Shown here piece by piece: positions 45,731 to 57,794 of a DNA stretch of 64,000 nucleotides. Numbering within the stretch: the stretch's first letter is position 1; every line of letters starts with the position of its first letter. Made by a program: the position numbers and the translations under genes. The notes below the pieces were generated by a model, which saw nothing but the letters and a program-made list of their open reading frames with translations, did not search any database and was not told where the DNA came from. Origin of the DNA: Aricia agestis (Eukaryota; Arthropoda; Insecta; Lepidoptera; Lycaenidae); contig NC_056417.1 of NCBI RefSeq assembly GCF_905147365.1, positions 7,648,501 through 7,712,500 of the forward strand. The letters are read 5' to 3'.

Positions 45731-45992
45731 ACGACCTCTGTGGCTTAGTGGTGAGCGCGTTGGTAGCTCAAGCCGGGGGTCGCGGGTTCGAATCCCGCCG
45801 ACGGAACAAAAAGTTTTTCAAAGTTCCTGGGTCATGGATGTGTATTAAATATGTGTATCATATAATAAAAAATCTTAAATATATGTATAGTATAAAAAGT
45901 ATTAAATATATATCCGTTGTCTGGTACCTGTAACACAAGTCCTTCAGGTACTTACCACGGGGCCAGACTGACGTGGTGTGAAGCGTCGATAG
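45731..45992 (+). mobile_element. tRNA-headed SINE-2, copy 5
   Basis: Plus-strand full copy: head cctctgtggcttagtggtga and gggttcgaatcccgccgacg, body tcctgggtcatggatgtgta, end gacgtggtgtgaagcgtcga, then a (TTTA)-rich stretch. Confidence 0.85.
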
Positions 45993-47406
45993 ATATTTAT
46001 TTATTATTATTTATTTATTTATTGAAAATTGTATAATAAGCACTAGCAAGACCAAATACCTAACTAAAAGTACGCCATGGAATTGGAGTTTCGTTGACCA
46101 TTTCTTAGCATCCCGTCGCCAAATGGCAAAACATGGAACTCGACTTCTGTCTCGTATGTCCGTCCATATTATGTCATATCCACTTTTTTATTCAACAATA
46201 GTATAATATTGTATTTGAATGAAAAGTACGCAGTCGCTTGCAGAGTATAGCGATTTTAAAAAATTGATTTGGAGGAAAATGGTCGATGGTGTACCTAGGT
46301 AATTCGGTAGGGTTATGTCAAGTTAGTGTCAGTATATCGGTATTCGGTTGGTTAGGTTAGGTTATGTTAGCCGGACCAAATATGGGACCGATCTATAAAT
46401 TTTGGGTCAATACTTTGAGGTACCTATTTAGTATTTTGGGACAATTCCCAAAATACTAAATAGGTTCCTCAAAGTACCTAAACACGTCGGTAAGTGTATA
46501 TTGATCATAATTACTAGAACATGAAAAAAATGTTATTTTGAATATTATAATTATACACAGTTCACTCAATAAGATTAATTATTACGTGAACGTGCACACA
46601 AATGGCGAAGTACATGTAAGTAAATGTAATTCGCCATTGATAAGTATCAAGTTCTGAGAAATTTAATATTTATTTACTCTCGATTGGAAACCGGCTTATT
46701 TCGTTTCGTACGCTTAAATAAAAACGATTCAGTATTTCCGTACAAAATAACAAATTGAACTCAATCTTTTACTTTTCATAATTAATGGGTTCTCGAAAAA
46801 TATTACAATTAATTACTCAATATAAGTAAACGTAACAAATTATAATTCACTTTAATTTAAATATCACTTTTATCTAGAAAAATGTTCATATTATGAAAAA
46901 GGTTCACACCAAAAGATTCACGCAGAAAAAAAATCACTTGTTTTCTTCGTTCTTTCTTTCTTTCCTCTCACCTTGTTTTCGATATGGTATGTATCGGGAT
47001 CAACATTATTACATACTAGCACCTCAATCACCTTCCATTTTTATGCGACAACTGGCTGCCGCTTGGGGATTGATGGGCTAGACAAGAAGATGCACATTGA
47101 ATTGACTTATCAGCTGCGATTTTGGCCTATCTATTACAAATTTAAGCGGCTCATAAATCATTGTAATCGCCTCGCGTTGCTTACCAACGTGGCTATCCGA
47201 TCCTTACCGCATGAGACCGCGACTGACAAAAATTCAATTAATAAAAGGCCACTTTCTGTATACTTTCATACAATATGATTTTCACTCACGCGCGAGCCGC
47301 AAGCCGAGCCGCGAGACTCGCCACGAGCCGAGAGTGTAAATTCGAGCTCGCGGCTCGTCTCGCGGCGCAGCTCGCGGCTAGCAGGGCTCGCGTCGGGAGC
47401 GGTTTA
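45993..47406. other. Intergenic stretch with a 30-bp hairpin and CpG patch
   Basis: 46411-46440 and 46447-46476 are complementary with one mismatch and a 6-base loop. 47285-47400 is CpG-rich with repeated cgagccgcgag motifs, resembling part of family O. No exon accepted. Confidence 0.45.
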
Positions 47407-47587
47407 AGTCTGTCTATCCACCAGAGCTGAGCGGAGCTGTGCTGCGTGGAATGTGTTTTTAAAAACCAATAGAATCGCTTCATTGATATGACTTTGCCAT
47501 GACATCGCTCAGCGCGGTGATGCTATTGGTTCTCAAAAACACATTTCTCGCAACACAGCGCTGCTCAGCTCTGGTGGAAACGCAGCC
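47407..47587. mobile_element. MITE family N, copy 2
   Basis: ccaccagagctgagcggagc and the right end gctctggtggaaacgcagcc are inverted. The middle matches 2495-2674 with the tgctattggttctcaaaaac block. The left terminus has drifted. Confidence 0.75.
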
Positions 47588-49540
47588 ATCTCGTATCATT
47601 TTGCCCTACGCCTCTACAAAGCATCGGCGGCATGGGTCGCCAATTTCGGTAGAAAATGGATGGCGATACTACCTATTGTAAACATCGGATATTTCTAGGC
47701 CTGTAAAATTTTACAGTTTTATTACTCGCAGCAGCTGGCAGGCTCGCTGCCAACTTTTTACGTCGACGACTGTCTCGCTACAAGATATTGCAAGCTGGAC
47801 CCAAATAAATACAATGCAGGTTGTGACTAAACTTACAATCTTGGCTCCAGACATGATCCCCTAAGCCTTAGTAAAACTTTTATTGTTATTATACATAGTG
47901 ATTAATGAGCTATCACTGTAACTTAATCATAACAACGCCATCGCTTAAAACGTAATCGCAATTATTTAATTCTTCTCCAATAGTTTTCCGTAATTTTTTT
48001 TATATATTTAACAATCCGTTGTAAACCATATAATATTACCTATTGATACGGAAATACATAAAATAAGAAGTGTACAAAATATAAGTAAAATCTGGCGTGT
48101 TTTTATGTCACCAATAATGTCGTACTGCGCGTACAAAATGTTACAGAACGATTGTTTTTCCGATCCTTCACAAGTCGGACCCGGACACCAGCAGAATACG
48201 TTATGTCGGGTCACAAGATTGAAAATGCCAAAATATGCTTTATTTATAACAGGCTATTTACTTGAGCTGGACTCAAACTCTACTCAAATTCCACCAGATG
48301 TTGTCCATTTTATTTGTTCGTTCAGTTTGTTCGTTTTTTATTGTCAGTGATCTAAATATGAAGTTAACGATTTATGATGAATGATTTTTGTTCTGCAGAG
48401 ACATCTAATGATAACTTAACTTTTATTTAATTACGTCGAGTTTCACAGAAATGTATGTATTGTTATCAATGTCGTCACTAAATTAAAATTAAGTTATTGA
48501 TAAATTTATTTGCAGCCGTAGGGGCAAATTTCAATTAAAGTAACTATACAAAATTCGTTAATTTTTATTCATACTTACAGAAATCATGAAGGGTGAAAGG
48601 ACGGACTGACGAAAGCATGGACCGACGAACGAACAAACGCAGTGAGATTACAAGAGTTCCTTTTAGTTACTGGGAACCCTAAAAAGGATAGTGACGATGC
48701 GATTCTTCACAACGCTACGAAGCAATGTACCATCGAAGAAGTTGATACAGAGGCAGTTGACAGACATACGTTATTTAGTCTGATTATATCAATTCAACGA
48801 TAGTCATGATCTGATGGTTGGGTTTGGTATAACTCGACCAAACTACGTAGGTCCGTCATCTGCTATTATCAACTACAACATTGATTTATGAATTCGACAA
48901 TTCTGGTTAATTCGTCTTCATCAACTTTAATAATAGTACCTCGCTCTAAAGTCAAGTAGAAAGGTACAGTTTGTAGTTATGTACACTATACCTATCTATT
49001 ATAGCGAAGTATACCTTCGCTAAAATAGTTATTATATTAAGCAACTAAAGGGATTATTTCCCAACCTCTGAAGGGTGAAGCTTAAATTTATTTAACTCTA
49101 TGTAGGCGTTGTTGAAAACGGCTAACTTGTATTCTGCTCGGTTGAATTTTGGCTTCCGAATTATCAAAGGTCTACCGGAGCATTAGTAACTTTGTTGGAT
49201 GAGCACGAGTTCTCTTAATTTATCTTAAGATGGTGGAAATTAATGGCTTATTGTATTTCTTTGCATTTTGGACTGTAGCCAAGAAATTGCAAGAAAGAAA
49301 TTGCCTAAGATAGTTCCTATAACGTTTATAAAACGATATAGGTTCTAAAAGTGTTAACTTTGTTAACCTATTTGGAAATAAATATTTTTGATTTTTGATA
49401 ATACCTATCTTAGGCTCGATTTTACAATAAGGGTCCACGCGGTCGAGCGGTATGGTCGCTATGATCTGTGTGGCGGCAACATCGCTAGATTACAAGAAAC
49501 GGCATGTCGCTGTTTACATAAATCGTTACGTACAATTGCT
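47588..49540. other. Intergenic stretch, exon content uncertain
   Basis: 48105-48350 (+) reads through 81 codons with some protein-like segments (DPSQVGPGHQQNTLC, QIPPDVVHFIC) but has no clear splice sites. 48560-48686 carries a family U 3' end (tactgggaaccctaaaaagg). Nothing is firm enough to call. Confidence 0.3.
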
Positions 49541-49651
49541 TGTGATTTGAGTCCCCGGAAAGGACAAAGGATAGATTTTATCTCGGAAAAATAGTATGTT
49601 CTCGCGCGATAAACGAATTCTGGCGCAACGGAGTTGCGCGCGTCATCTAGC
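49541..49651 (+). mobile_element. Helitron-like H1, 3' part
   Basis: gatttgagtccccggaaagg through gcgcaacggagttgcgcgcg to tcatctag. Confidence 0.65.
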
Positions 49652-50050
49652 GATATCTTATTATATTATATTCGTAGTCTATAGAAAAAAAATACAAAAT
49701 ATCGCACATAAATAAATTAATAAAACCTATATTTAAAAATATTTCGTTTTTTCATCAAGCATTTGTTCACAGCGGGCGTGCCAGAATATTAGGATTCCAG
49801 TCAAAATTAGATCAATGAAAAAACGAAACCAACAATTGGATTGTGGATCTAGTTAGATAAATTTGAATTTAAATTAAAAATATGGAAATACGATCATGGA
49901 ACCGCTTTTGGGATCTTAAATTACATGTCATGAAATTTTGTGAGATTTTGTTGTTAATTACGGCATTTATGCGAGCGGAAAATTAGTCCTTATTCACGGG
50001 GAAGTAATTAAGATGTTCAAAGCCGTTTCGTTGCACGATGAGACAAATAT

Positions 50051-50272
50051 CCATACTAATAATATAAATGCGAAAGTGTCTCTCTGTTTGTCTGTCTGTT
50101 ACCTCTGCACGCTAAACCGCTAAACTAATTTTGCTGAATTTGGTCTATACCAAATTTCTACAAAATTGGTTCAGCGGTTCATAATCTCCATAGATGTTTT
50201 TAATCCCGGGAAAGGTATACGGTTCCCGCTCGATAAACGAATTTTGGCGCAACGGAGTTGCGGGCGTCATAT
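50051..50272 (+). mobile_element. Helitron-like H1, near full length
   Basis: tccatactaataatataaat at the start and gcgcaacggagttgcgggcg, tcatattctag at the end. The middle carries an extra rearranged block (aaattggttcagcggttcat) in inverted sense. Confidence 0.65.
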
Positions 50273-50524
50273 TCTAGAGTCGCAATAAATTATACAACTC
50301 TTTTCTATTGCAGTTTCAGTTCACTCACCCGCATATGGGCCATATCCGTGTGCGTGTGACAGCATGCATGACTGGAAATTAAAGCGCCCTTAAAATTTGA
50401 AAAAAAAATCCTAACGAACTCTACAAATGAAGTCCCTGACGCACGTGTCAGAGTAGTAACTGAGTGATGGAAAAATGAGAAATTGGAACGAATAACGAAA
50501 CCAATTCTACGTTATTTATTGAAA

Positions 50525-50977
50525 ATGATTGTCGTGATCGGTATTATTGGATCTGACAGCAAACTGACAGCTCGACGGCCTAGTGCTTCAGACCAAAATA
50601 AGTTGAAGAATGATATTAATATTCTAGAAGCTGCGATGATAAGGAAAATGTCATTTCGGCGGCTGACAGTAAAAAGCTTGGAGTATGATAAACGACTTGG
50701 GAGCTACCACTGTAGACAGATTGAGAGAACAGTAAAGCAAACGGGTTGTGATCGGCTTTTATTTGTGTGTGTGTGTGTGTGTAATATGTATGATATTCTA
50801 CTAGATGACGCGATGAACTTCCTGTCCTCTGTTGTTGTGTTGTCTATTTTTTATCGCTTTTGTCGTCATAGTTTTAGAGTTTCCATTATTTTTACCTACA
50901 TAAAGAAACAAAAAAGAAGTTTATATGTTCTGTTTCAAACTTTGAGGAAGAAACTTAACTGTACAATAAAAAGTTAA
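50525..50977 (+). CDS. Open frame of 150 codons, doubtful gene
   Basis: From ATG 50525 the frame is open to 50977. The first 80 residues look moderately protein-like (KLKNDINILEAAMIRK). A (GT)n microsatellite at about 50764-50781 then gives a VCVCV run, and the remainder is hydrophobic/basic with no pattern. In this base composition an open frame of this length is expected about once by chance in a window this size. No family recognised, and no splice or promoter support. Confidence 0.12.
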   Translation: MIVVIGIIGSDSKLTARRPSASDQNKLKNDINILEAAMIRKMSFRRLTVKSLEYDKRLGSYHCRQIERTVKQTGCDRLLFVCVCVCNMYDILLDDAMNFLSSVVVLSIFYRFCRHSFRVSIIFTYIKKQKRSLYVLFQTLRKKLNCTIKS

Positions 50978-50979
50978 AG

Positions 50980-51413
50980 CGGTAAATAAACCTTTACAAA
51001 ATGTTTTCCGTTCCGTTCCGTTGTCGTTCGTTTTCGTTCTTCGAGAAGGTAAATTAATATTCAAAGATACTTTATTGGAGTTTCGAATACATTTTGTTTG
51101 AAAATAGTAAACGAAGTGTTATATTAAAGTTGTGCTTACAGTTTATTATAATGTAATTCATTATAGTAATATAGTTACAAAAAACTTTGCAACGAAAACG
51201 TAATGTATATAAGAATACCTACATAGAACCAGATAGAGAAAGTATTTGTTACATGTATAGATTGTAACAATATAACATTATACAGACTATTCTACATACA
51301 AACTAATTTCCTTGACGGCAACGTATCAAAAATCTTATTATTTTATAGACTGATAGCGGAACACATTATTCCAATCCAGTGAGCCAACCCAGCGACGATA
51401 ATATGCTACTGGA
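50980..51413. other. AT-rich intergenic stretch
   Basis: Nothing recognised except a short (ttccg)n run at about 51006. Confidence 0.4.
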
Positions 51414-51865
51414 TTAAGGCGACACCTTGATAATTAGGCTGTAGCAATATCGATTTTTCTCAGCAACGACTAAAGCTAAGAAATTAATTTTATTCATCAT
51501 TATTTGTCTTTGAATCACCCATAGGATAACTCGATTGGTCAACTTTTATAACACAGAATAATCAAACAAAAAGACCTCTGTAAAAAAGGGATTCATATTT
51601 TGCCAACAGAGGAGAGTGATTTAAGCTTCCAAAATTTGTACATAAATTGGTTAAATCATACACTTTAATTTGCCCATAGTTTATATAAAATGTATTTATG
51701 GTGTTTAAATTACGCGACAAAAACCATTTTGTCGCTTACACCCTTTCCATTTTTTGCTGTTCCATTGCTTGTTTTCTATGAGTGACCGGGCCGGCCTCTC
51801 ATAGAAAATAAGCAATCTAAAACATATCCAACACGGTTTTTTACTTTAACGTAGCGTCACCTTAA
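51414..51865 (+). mobile_element. MITE family C, copy 4
   Basis: TTAA then ggcgacaccttgataattag; gtagcgtcacc then TTAA. The internal hairpin is ttgttttctatgagtgaccg with ggccggcctctcatagaaaa. Confidence 0.8.
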
Positions 51866-52582
51866 TGTAAACAGTCATTGATTGAACACTGAATTACATT
51901 CTAGTGCATTCCAGTGATCCTTAGCATTATTCCAATAGTAGTCCAGCGTTGGACTGGATACTGGATTGGAATAATGTAAGCTGGACATGACTATTTGATT
52001 TTTCTTTTCCTTCGAAATCCAAAAATGCTTAAAGTTAGAGTTAATTTTTCACTTGTGCAACCCGTTTTTTTTTTAATGAACCAGGTAACGACCTATAATA
52101 TTATCATCTCCTAACAACAGCCTAACACAGAAGGACTCTTTGCAAGTCGGTTAAAAATAGTAAATACTGATTACTATTCACTATTTTTAACCGACGTTTA
52201 AAAACTTTAAATAATTTCAAATACAGCGACCTAAAATAAACTAAAATTATTTACATTTAAAACTGTATAGTGCTTACATATTTATACACTCTCATAGAAC
52301 TTAAGTTGTACTTTATCACGCAGTCTAGGTCTAGAATTTTATTCATTCCACCTGAAAATCTCGTCTCGCTCTACAGACTTATACACTCAAGGGCTCTATA
52401 ATGAAGGCATAAAAATCTTAAACTTTTAAAATAATGTTGAAACTGTACAATTTTATATTCGGTATTTTATTTAAAAGTATTTTTGGGTTGGTAAAATTAA
52501 TTTAAATTAGAAAGAAGTTTATTGTGAGGATAAGAAATAATTTATTTCTTTTCATAAAGAAATTATTTATTAGATTTAATGT
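51866..52582. other. Intergenic stretch with hairpins
   Basis: 51923-51975 folds (cattattccaat and attggaataatg). 52145-52196 is a Q-type fold-back (gtcggttaaaaatagt and complement). Confidence 0.5.
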
Positions 52583-52827
52583 ATATGTCGTAGGATGATT
52601 TGATAAATCGAATTTTCGCGAAAATTCTAGAAATTTTTCGAAAACACGGATCATTAAATAATGGTGATAACATTTTTCAATTATCCTAAAAAAATTAGGT
52701 TTTTTGGGAAAACGCAAGTTGCCTTAGTAACATTGCACATTCTTAACGCTGATTGGCTTGATTTTTGCTTACTGGCCAACTCTTATTCTGATTGGTTACT
52801 ATCTTTTCCTATGTATCTTTGAGGTAA

Positions 52828-52905
<78 letters not shown>

Positions 52906-53618
52906 TCAAAGGTGACTGACTGATTGACATAGTGAGCTATCAACGCACAGCCCAAACCACTGGACGGATCGGGCTGAAATTTGGCATTCAGGTAGATGTT
53001 ATAACGTAGGCATCCGCTAAGAAAGGATTTTGATAAATTCCAACCCCAGGGGGTTCAAATAGGGGATGAAAGTTTGTACATAATAATACTTCTAAACGCG
53101 AGCGAAGCCGCGGGCAAAAGCTCGTACACCATAGAATTATAAAGGACAAAACTCAGAATTAGTTTCTGGTTCTGTTAAACTTTCAGTACTAATTTCACAT
53201 GTATCAGTCATTTTGTATTTACAGACACTTTTAGATAACTTTTCGCACTAATTTTCAAGTCCAACTGCAATTTATACACATTAAATATCAAAAACTGATA
53301 GCTCGCTTACAAAAACAACCACAAACAAAACAACGTGTGACAAGTGACAATGAATTGACACTTAAAATGTCAAGTCTTCAACCAATCAGAGAAGATGTTA
53401 TTGTGAGGCGCTTAAAGCGACCAATCAGTGATTTTTTTCGATAATAACTAACGATTCGTTTCGCAATCGTACTAAGGCGACTCGCATTTTCGCGAAAACA
53501 GTACCTTTTGTCAGTAAGATTGAAAAATGTAATCAACATTATCTAATTATCCGTGTTTTCGCGAAAACCCTAGAATTTTCGCGAAAATTTGATTTATCAA
53601 ATCATCCTACGACATATA
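52583..53618. mobile_element. Inverted-repeat transposon R with nested Helitron
   Basis: The left arm (52583 to about 52690) tatgtcgtaggatgatttga is the complement of the right arm (about 53514-53618) tcaaatcatcctacgacata, extending about 100 bp including aattttcgcgaaaatt. No transposase frame is visible. 52829-53124 is a separate insertion. Confidence 0.75.
52829..53124 (+). mobile_element. Helitron-like H2 with (TA)n (nested)
   Basis: TC followed by about 35 TA units, then aaactcaaaggtgactgact, actggacggatcgggctgaa, taggcatccgctaagaaagg and cgcgagcgaagccgcgggca, ending ctcg where CTAG is expected. Confidence 0.6.
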
Positions 53619-53619
53619 T

Positions 53620-53898
53620 ACAATTATTTTATCTCTATTTCAGACTACTATGGTCCATTGGCTATTATAACAAACTAAAATTTATGGTTTGTTAAAAATC
53701 AAATGTAACTTAAAATTAATATTTAAATTATTATAATAAAATCTGAATTAATTTTTAAATATAATTTTTAAATATTATTTTTATTAAAAATATTTTTTTA
53801 ACAACGATATATAAAATTTTAAATTAAGTAAATTTAATCGTAATATTAAAAATATTTAAATTAATACTACTAAAACTAAATCATGCACCCAATTAGAA
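53620..53898. other. AT-rich stretch, possible 3' UTR
   Basis: Low-complexity A/T. It contains tttatt (AATAAA on the minus strand) about 115 bp beyond the stop of the exon at 53899-54010, so it may be that exon's 3' untranslated region. Confidence 0.35.
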
Positions 53899-54010
53899 CT
53901 AAGAGCGGATGTATCCTGGAGGTCTGCTCTCGAATTTGTTCATTATCCGCACATAGTTCCTCAATATATGTGCTTGCGGATCATCTGCCACAATTTTCAG
54001 GATGCTGTGG
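53899..54010 (-). CDS. Putative terminal exon on the minus strand, unrecognised
   Basis: On the minus strand, an in-frame TGA is followed within a few codons by an acceptor (gaagaaacag). An open segment then runs to TAG at 53901-53899. It reads SILKIVADDPQAHILR, then NYVRIMNKFESRPPGYIRS before the stop. Composition and residue pattern look like a real C-terminus (amphipathic helix, then RPPGY). An alternative acceptor six bases upstream (ctgaag) is possible. A downstream AATAAA-type signal lies near 53780. No upstream exon was identified to the right, and the family is unknown. Confidence 0.45.
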
Positions 54011-54381
54011 CTGTTTCTTCAGTAACGATTAACTATTATAATATAAGGAAATATTTACTTCGTTTCATAATATAATATCATTCAATCACTTTTTGGACGA
54101 AATGGCATTTATATTTAATTTTAGTCAGTTAAATCTTGGAGTACAATAATAATTTTAAAGTCGAATTCAATTTAGACTATGTTTTCATTAATGAACAGTT
54201 TTTGATACAGTACACCACCTGAGCAATACGGTTGCTAGAATCTGAATTTCAGCCGCATTACCATACCATTTGAATGAAAGTGACGAACCTAGCCACTAAG
54301 TGGTAAATGCTAATATGTCCACAGCGTTGACGTCAAAATCTACTTACTGTAGACCGATTTATTTATAGAATTTATTCATTA

Positions 54382-54729
<348 letters not shown>

Positions 54730-55000
54730 TGCAGATTTATAGGCGTTACGTTGACGTAAATTTTCACGTTCGTGTAAGTTTCACGTTACGTCACGACAAC
54801 GTACCGTGCCACGTTACCGCACCGTTCCACGTTGACGACGTCGTAAAATGGACATGTGGACAGACGCGTAGGTCCGCGATACGTCTATAATGAATCAATT
54901 TCTCCGGTACCTATAATATCCGTTCAAATAAAAAAAAAATTGAAATAAAAGCTGAGCTTAACTGACTGATCATACATACTACATTATAAATTGTCTGGTC
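54730..55000. other. CGT/ACGT-rich intergenic patch
   Basis: 54750-54850 has a dense run of acgtt, acgtc and acgta words (for example cacgttacgtcacgacaacg). No gene or element assigned. Confidence 0.4.
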
Positions 55001-55112
55001 ACAGCTACATATAATTAATAATTACTATTTTAAAGCACAAATCAATAGACGTGATAGTTTTTCCGTAAAGTGTATCACAAAATGTAAAGGATGTGGGCTT
55101 CGCTCGCCCTGG
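55001..55112 (+). mobile_element. Repeat family G, copy 3
   Basis: agacgtgatagtttttccgt, aaagtgtatcacaaaatgta and gggcttcgctcgccct. Confidence 0.6.
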
Positions 55113-55312
55113 TAACAATGAGTGATTCAAATCTCTAATTACTACTAAGTCAATAGCCAGTGAATTATACAGCCAAAGAAGTGAGGATTGTAGCATGAAA
55201 ATGTCGGTATACTGCAAACAATAGCACTAATTGTTGGATGCTTCCTAGGGACATGCTTTGAAATTCAAGTTATGGCTTCAATCGCTTTTTTCCATCAACT
55301 GATAATGATATA

Positions 55313-55512
55313 CAGTAATAACATACACTTTTCATGCACTTTTTCCACTTTTATTAATTTATTTTATTACAATAATTATGTTTCACACGACCGGTTTCGA
55401 TAAAATCATCATCAGGTGTATTATTTATCGAAACGGGTCGTGTGAAACATAATTGTAATAAAATAAATTAATAAAAGTGGAAAAAGTGCATGAAAAGTGT
55501 ATGTTATTACTG
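55313..55512. mobile_element. Near-perfect 200-bp inverted repeat
   Basis: 55313-55404 and 55424-55512 are complementary with one mismatch and one 3-base indel around a 19-base loop. The minus strand of the left arm plus loop reads ctgatgatgattttatcgaa followed by accggtcg, a hammerhead-like core. Penelope-like origin is possible but unproven. Confidence 0.85.
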
Positions 55513-55572
55513 TGAAACATGAATTTCCATTAAGAAGTTACGGGACATTCAATATCATAGATAATGATATCA

Positions 55573-55760
55573 TCCATACTAATATTATAAATGCGAAAGT
55601 GTGTCTGTCTGTTACCTCCTCAGGCCCAAACCGCTCAACCGATTTGTCATTAAGATACTTTGAGTCCCAGGGAAGGACATAGGATACTTTTTATCCCGAA
55701 AAAAAAATTACCAGCGCGATAAGAGAAAGAAGAGAAAACGGAGTCGCGGGGGTCATCTAG
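55573..55760 (+). mobile_element. Helitron-like H1, near full length
   Basis: tccatactaatattataaat through ggacataggatactttttat to cgcgggggtcatctag before T. Confidence 0.7.
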
Positions 55761-55761
55761 T

Positions 55762-56415
55762 TCAAGAAATAGGCCCACGTATTCAAACCTCTAAGAATAC
55801 CTCAATACAATCTAACCGACTCTTCAAAGGCACAACCAGCTAGGTACGATATTTCAAAAAGAATATATTTTTAAAAGTAAGAAAATGCAAAACATATTTT
55901 TTAAGGTAAGCCTGACTAATAAGCGGTGCAGACATGCAATCTCATCTGTCAAGTTGATTAAAAACTAGTGGTGTAATACAAAACCAGAAAAGAAACATTT
56001 GAAAAATACGGAGGAGAACCATAATGTAAACAGCATTATAGTAGAGTCATCTAGTAACACCATCCTTGAATTAAACTCTACGATCACATTTATTAGTATT
56101 CTTTGTTATTTTTTCTACTTAAAGTTATATAAGCGCTAATGTGTGCGTGTGCCAAGTCAATCAAACAAACACGAAACTAAATTTATTTCTTACAGTTTAC
56201 TCTTCTAGAACAAAAAAAAAACGAAACAAATTAGAATATTTATTGTTTCACCTTCGTATATAATAAGTTCCGATGAGGTAGCTCCACAGTTTTCGATACT
56301 TAAAACTTCATAGATATGAAGGGACAACGTCCGTCGGGACCGCTAGTTCATTATAATATAATTTTAATTATTACTTAGTGTTTGTAACTACAGAACCAAC
56401 ATTTATTGCCTCTAA
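55762..56415. other. AT-rich intergenic stretch
   Basis: No exon or element recognised. Confidence 0.4.
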
Positions 56416-56560
56416 GGGTCAATTCAGACCGAAACGCGACGCGTAGATGCATTTCTACTGAATTGATAGATTTCATGAGCGCGAGGCGTCTTGCGAATCT
56501 TTCAAATCCATACAAATTTAGAAATGCATCAACACGTCACTGTGCGGTCTGAATTAACCC
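56416..56560. mobile_element. MITE family A, copy 5
   Basis: gggtcaattcagaccgaaac and the gcggtctgaattaaccc end. The left flank is TAA and the right flank TTA. It lies five bases from family J. Confidence 0.8.
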
Positions 56561-56565
56561 TTAGA

Positions 56566-56953
56566 GCCTGTCCAGATGTGGCGTTTTACGCGAGAGTGCG
56601 CGACTCGTGGGTTTTACGCGCATACCCGAAATACTAGAGCTACATATTATATCCCGTCTAGATGCCTACGCGCGTTTCCTTGCTCGCGCCTAAAACGCGT
56701 GCAATGAGCGGGACTCTCGACTCGCCCGTTTAACGCGCAAGCGACGCGCGTCGAGAGTCGAGATACTTGGGTACCATTGCAGCGTCCAGTACTATGCGCG
56801 AGTCCGTTGCGGGTAGTATTTGATAACGATGTAGTGTGATAACTTCGATACGGAACTTTGATCCCTTCCAGCGTAGTAACGCGCGTAAAAGGCGGTATCT
56901 GGATGCAAAAGAAATTGAAACGCGCGTATGGACTTCGCCTCATCTGGACAGGC
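56566..56953. mobile_element. MITE family J (CpG-rich)
   Basis: Ends gcctgtccagatgtggcg and cgcctcatctggacaggc are inverted. The interior is unusually rich in acgcgc and gcgcgt. It accounts for the opposing 102- and 71-codon open frames. Confidence 0.8.
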
Positions 56954-57115
56954 ACTTAGACGTTAAAAAGCCATCTAGTATGAACACTATTGTTTTTTAT
57001 TTATATTGTGGCAGTAAAGCTCCGCCGTTTTCTGAACGACCTTCTGAGTAAGGAATTGTTTTGGCTTGAGCGCTGTATAATTAGCTTCGGTATACATTTC
57101 GTATTTGAAGAAACC

Positions 57116-57513
57116 GGCCAAGTGCGTGTCGGGCCACGCGCAATATAGGGTTCCGTAGTACCGCTAGTTTTTGATAATTTTTGTATGGTCAAAGAACGTA
57201 CATTTATAACGTGTTTTACACTACTAACAACATCATCTCAGTTCCGTTTAAAGGAATTTGAACGAAAAGTTCCTTTATACTTCGCCGAATACATATTTTT
57301 TTTTTAAGATTTTATGTACTATTTTGTCAGCATCATTAATATGTGCGTTCATGCCAAATTACAGCTTTGTAGGTCCTTTAGTCTCTGAGCAGAACCGCGA
57401 ACAGACAGACGGACAGAAGGACAGACGGACAGACGGACAGACAGACAAACAGACAAAAAGACGTACAGACCGAAACTATAAGGGTTCCTTGTTGACTACG
57501 GAACCCTAAAAAG
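57116..57513 (+). repeat. Family U, full copy (unit 1)
   Basis: ggccaagtgcgtgtcgggcc and tagggttccgtagtacc at the start; gttgactacggaaccctaaa at the end. An acagacgg-type minisatellite lies at about 57397-57460, explaining the repetitive open frame 57258-57509. Confidence 0.7.
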
Positions 57514-57794
57514 TCATACCACTTGACTTTCTGTACCTGAAATAATGTAGCACTTTTTTCAGGTGCAGAAACCGTTATTTGCGAGGATTCTTGCGAGTTT
57601 TTCTGCTACGAATTTCTAATACTAAGTAAATATGACTACGCTTATTCTTGTGACAATAATAATATTATTATCTTCGTATTTGTACGTACTAGCTTTGTGA
57701 GGGCTCGTGTCGTTTTTTTGCATGGTAAATGGTAATAATTAATATCTTTAAGGCAGTTTTTTATATTTAATAGTAACCATACCTTGACTGACCG

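Noticed and set aside
45736..45806. tRNA gene in the second SINE family
   Set aside because: Same reasoning; all copies carry the same 190-bp body and drift in the anticodon region.
46344..46364. Telomere-type (TTAGG) repeat
   Set aside because: Only about two imperfect units of ggttaggttaggtta; not an interstitial telomere array.
48600..48801. Coding-like frame without a start codon
   Set aside because: It begins inside a family U repeat end and reads through it; about 65 open codons is within chance expectation.
56647..56955. 102-codon open frame, arginine-rich
   Set aside because: Lies wholly inside CpG-rich MITE family J; composition effect.
57258..57509. 83-codon open frame, duplicated at 59796
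   Set aside because: Lies in family U and includes an acagacgg minisatellite; the second copy merely reflects the tandem duplication.
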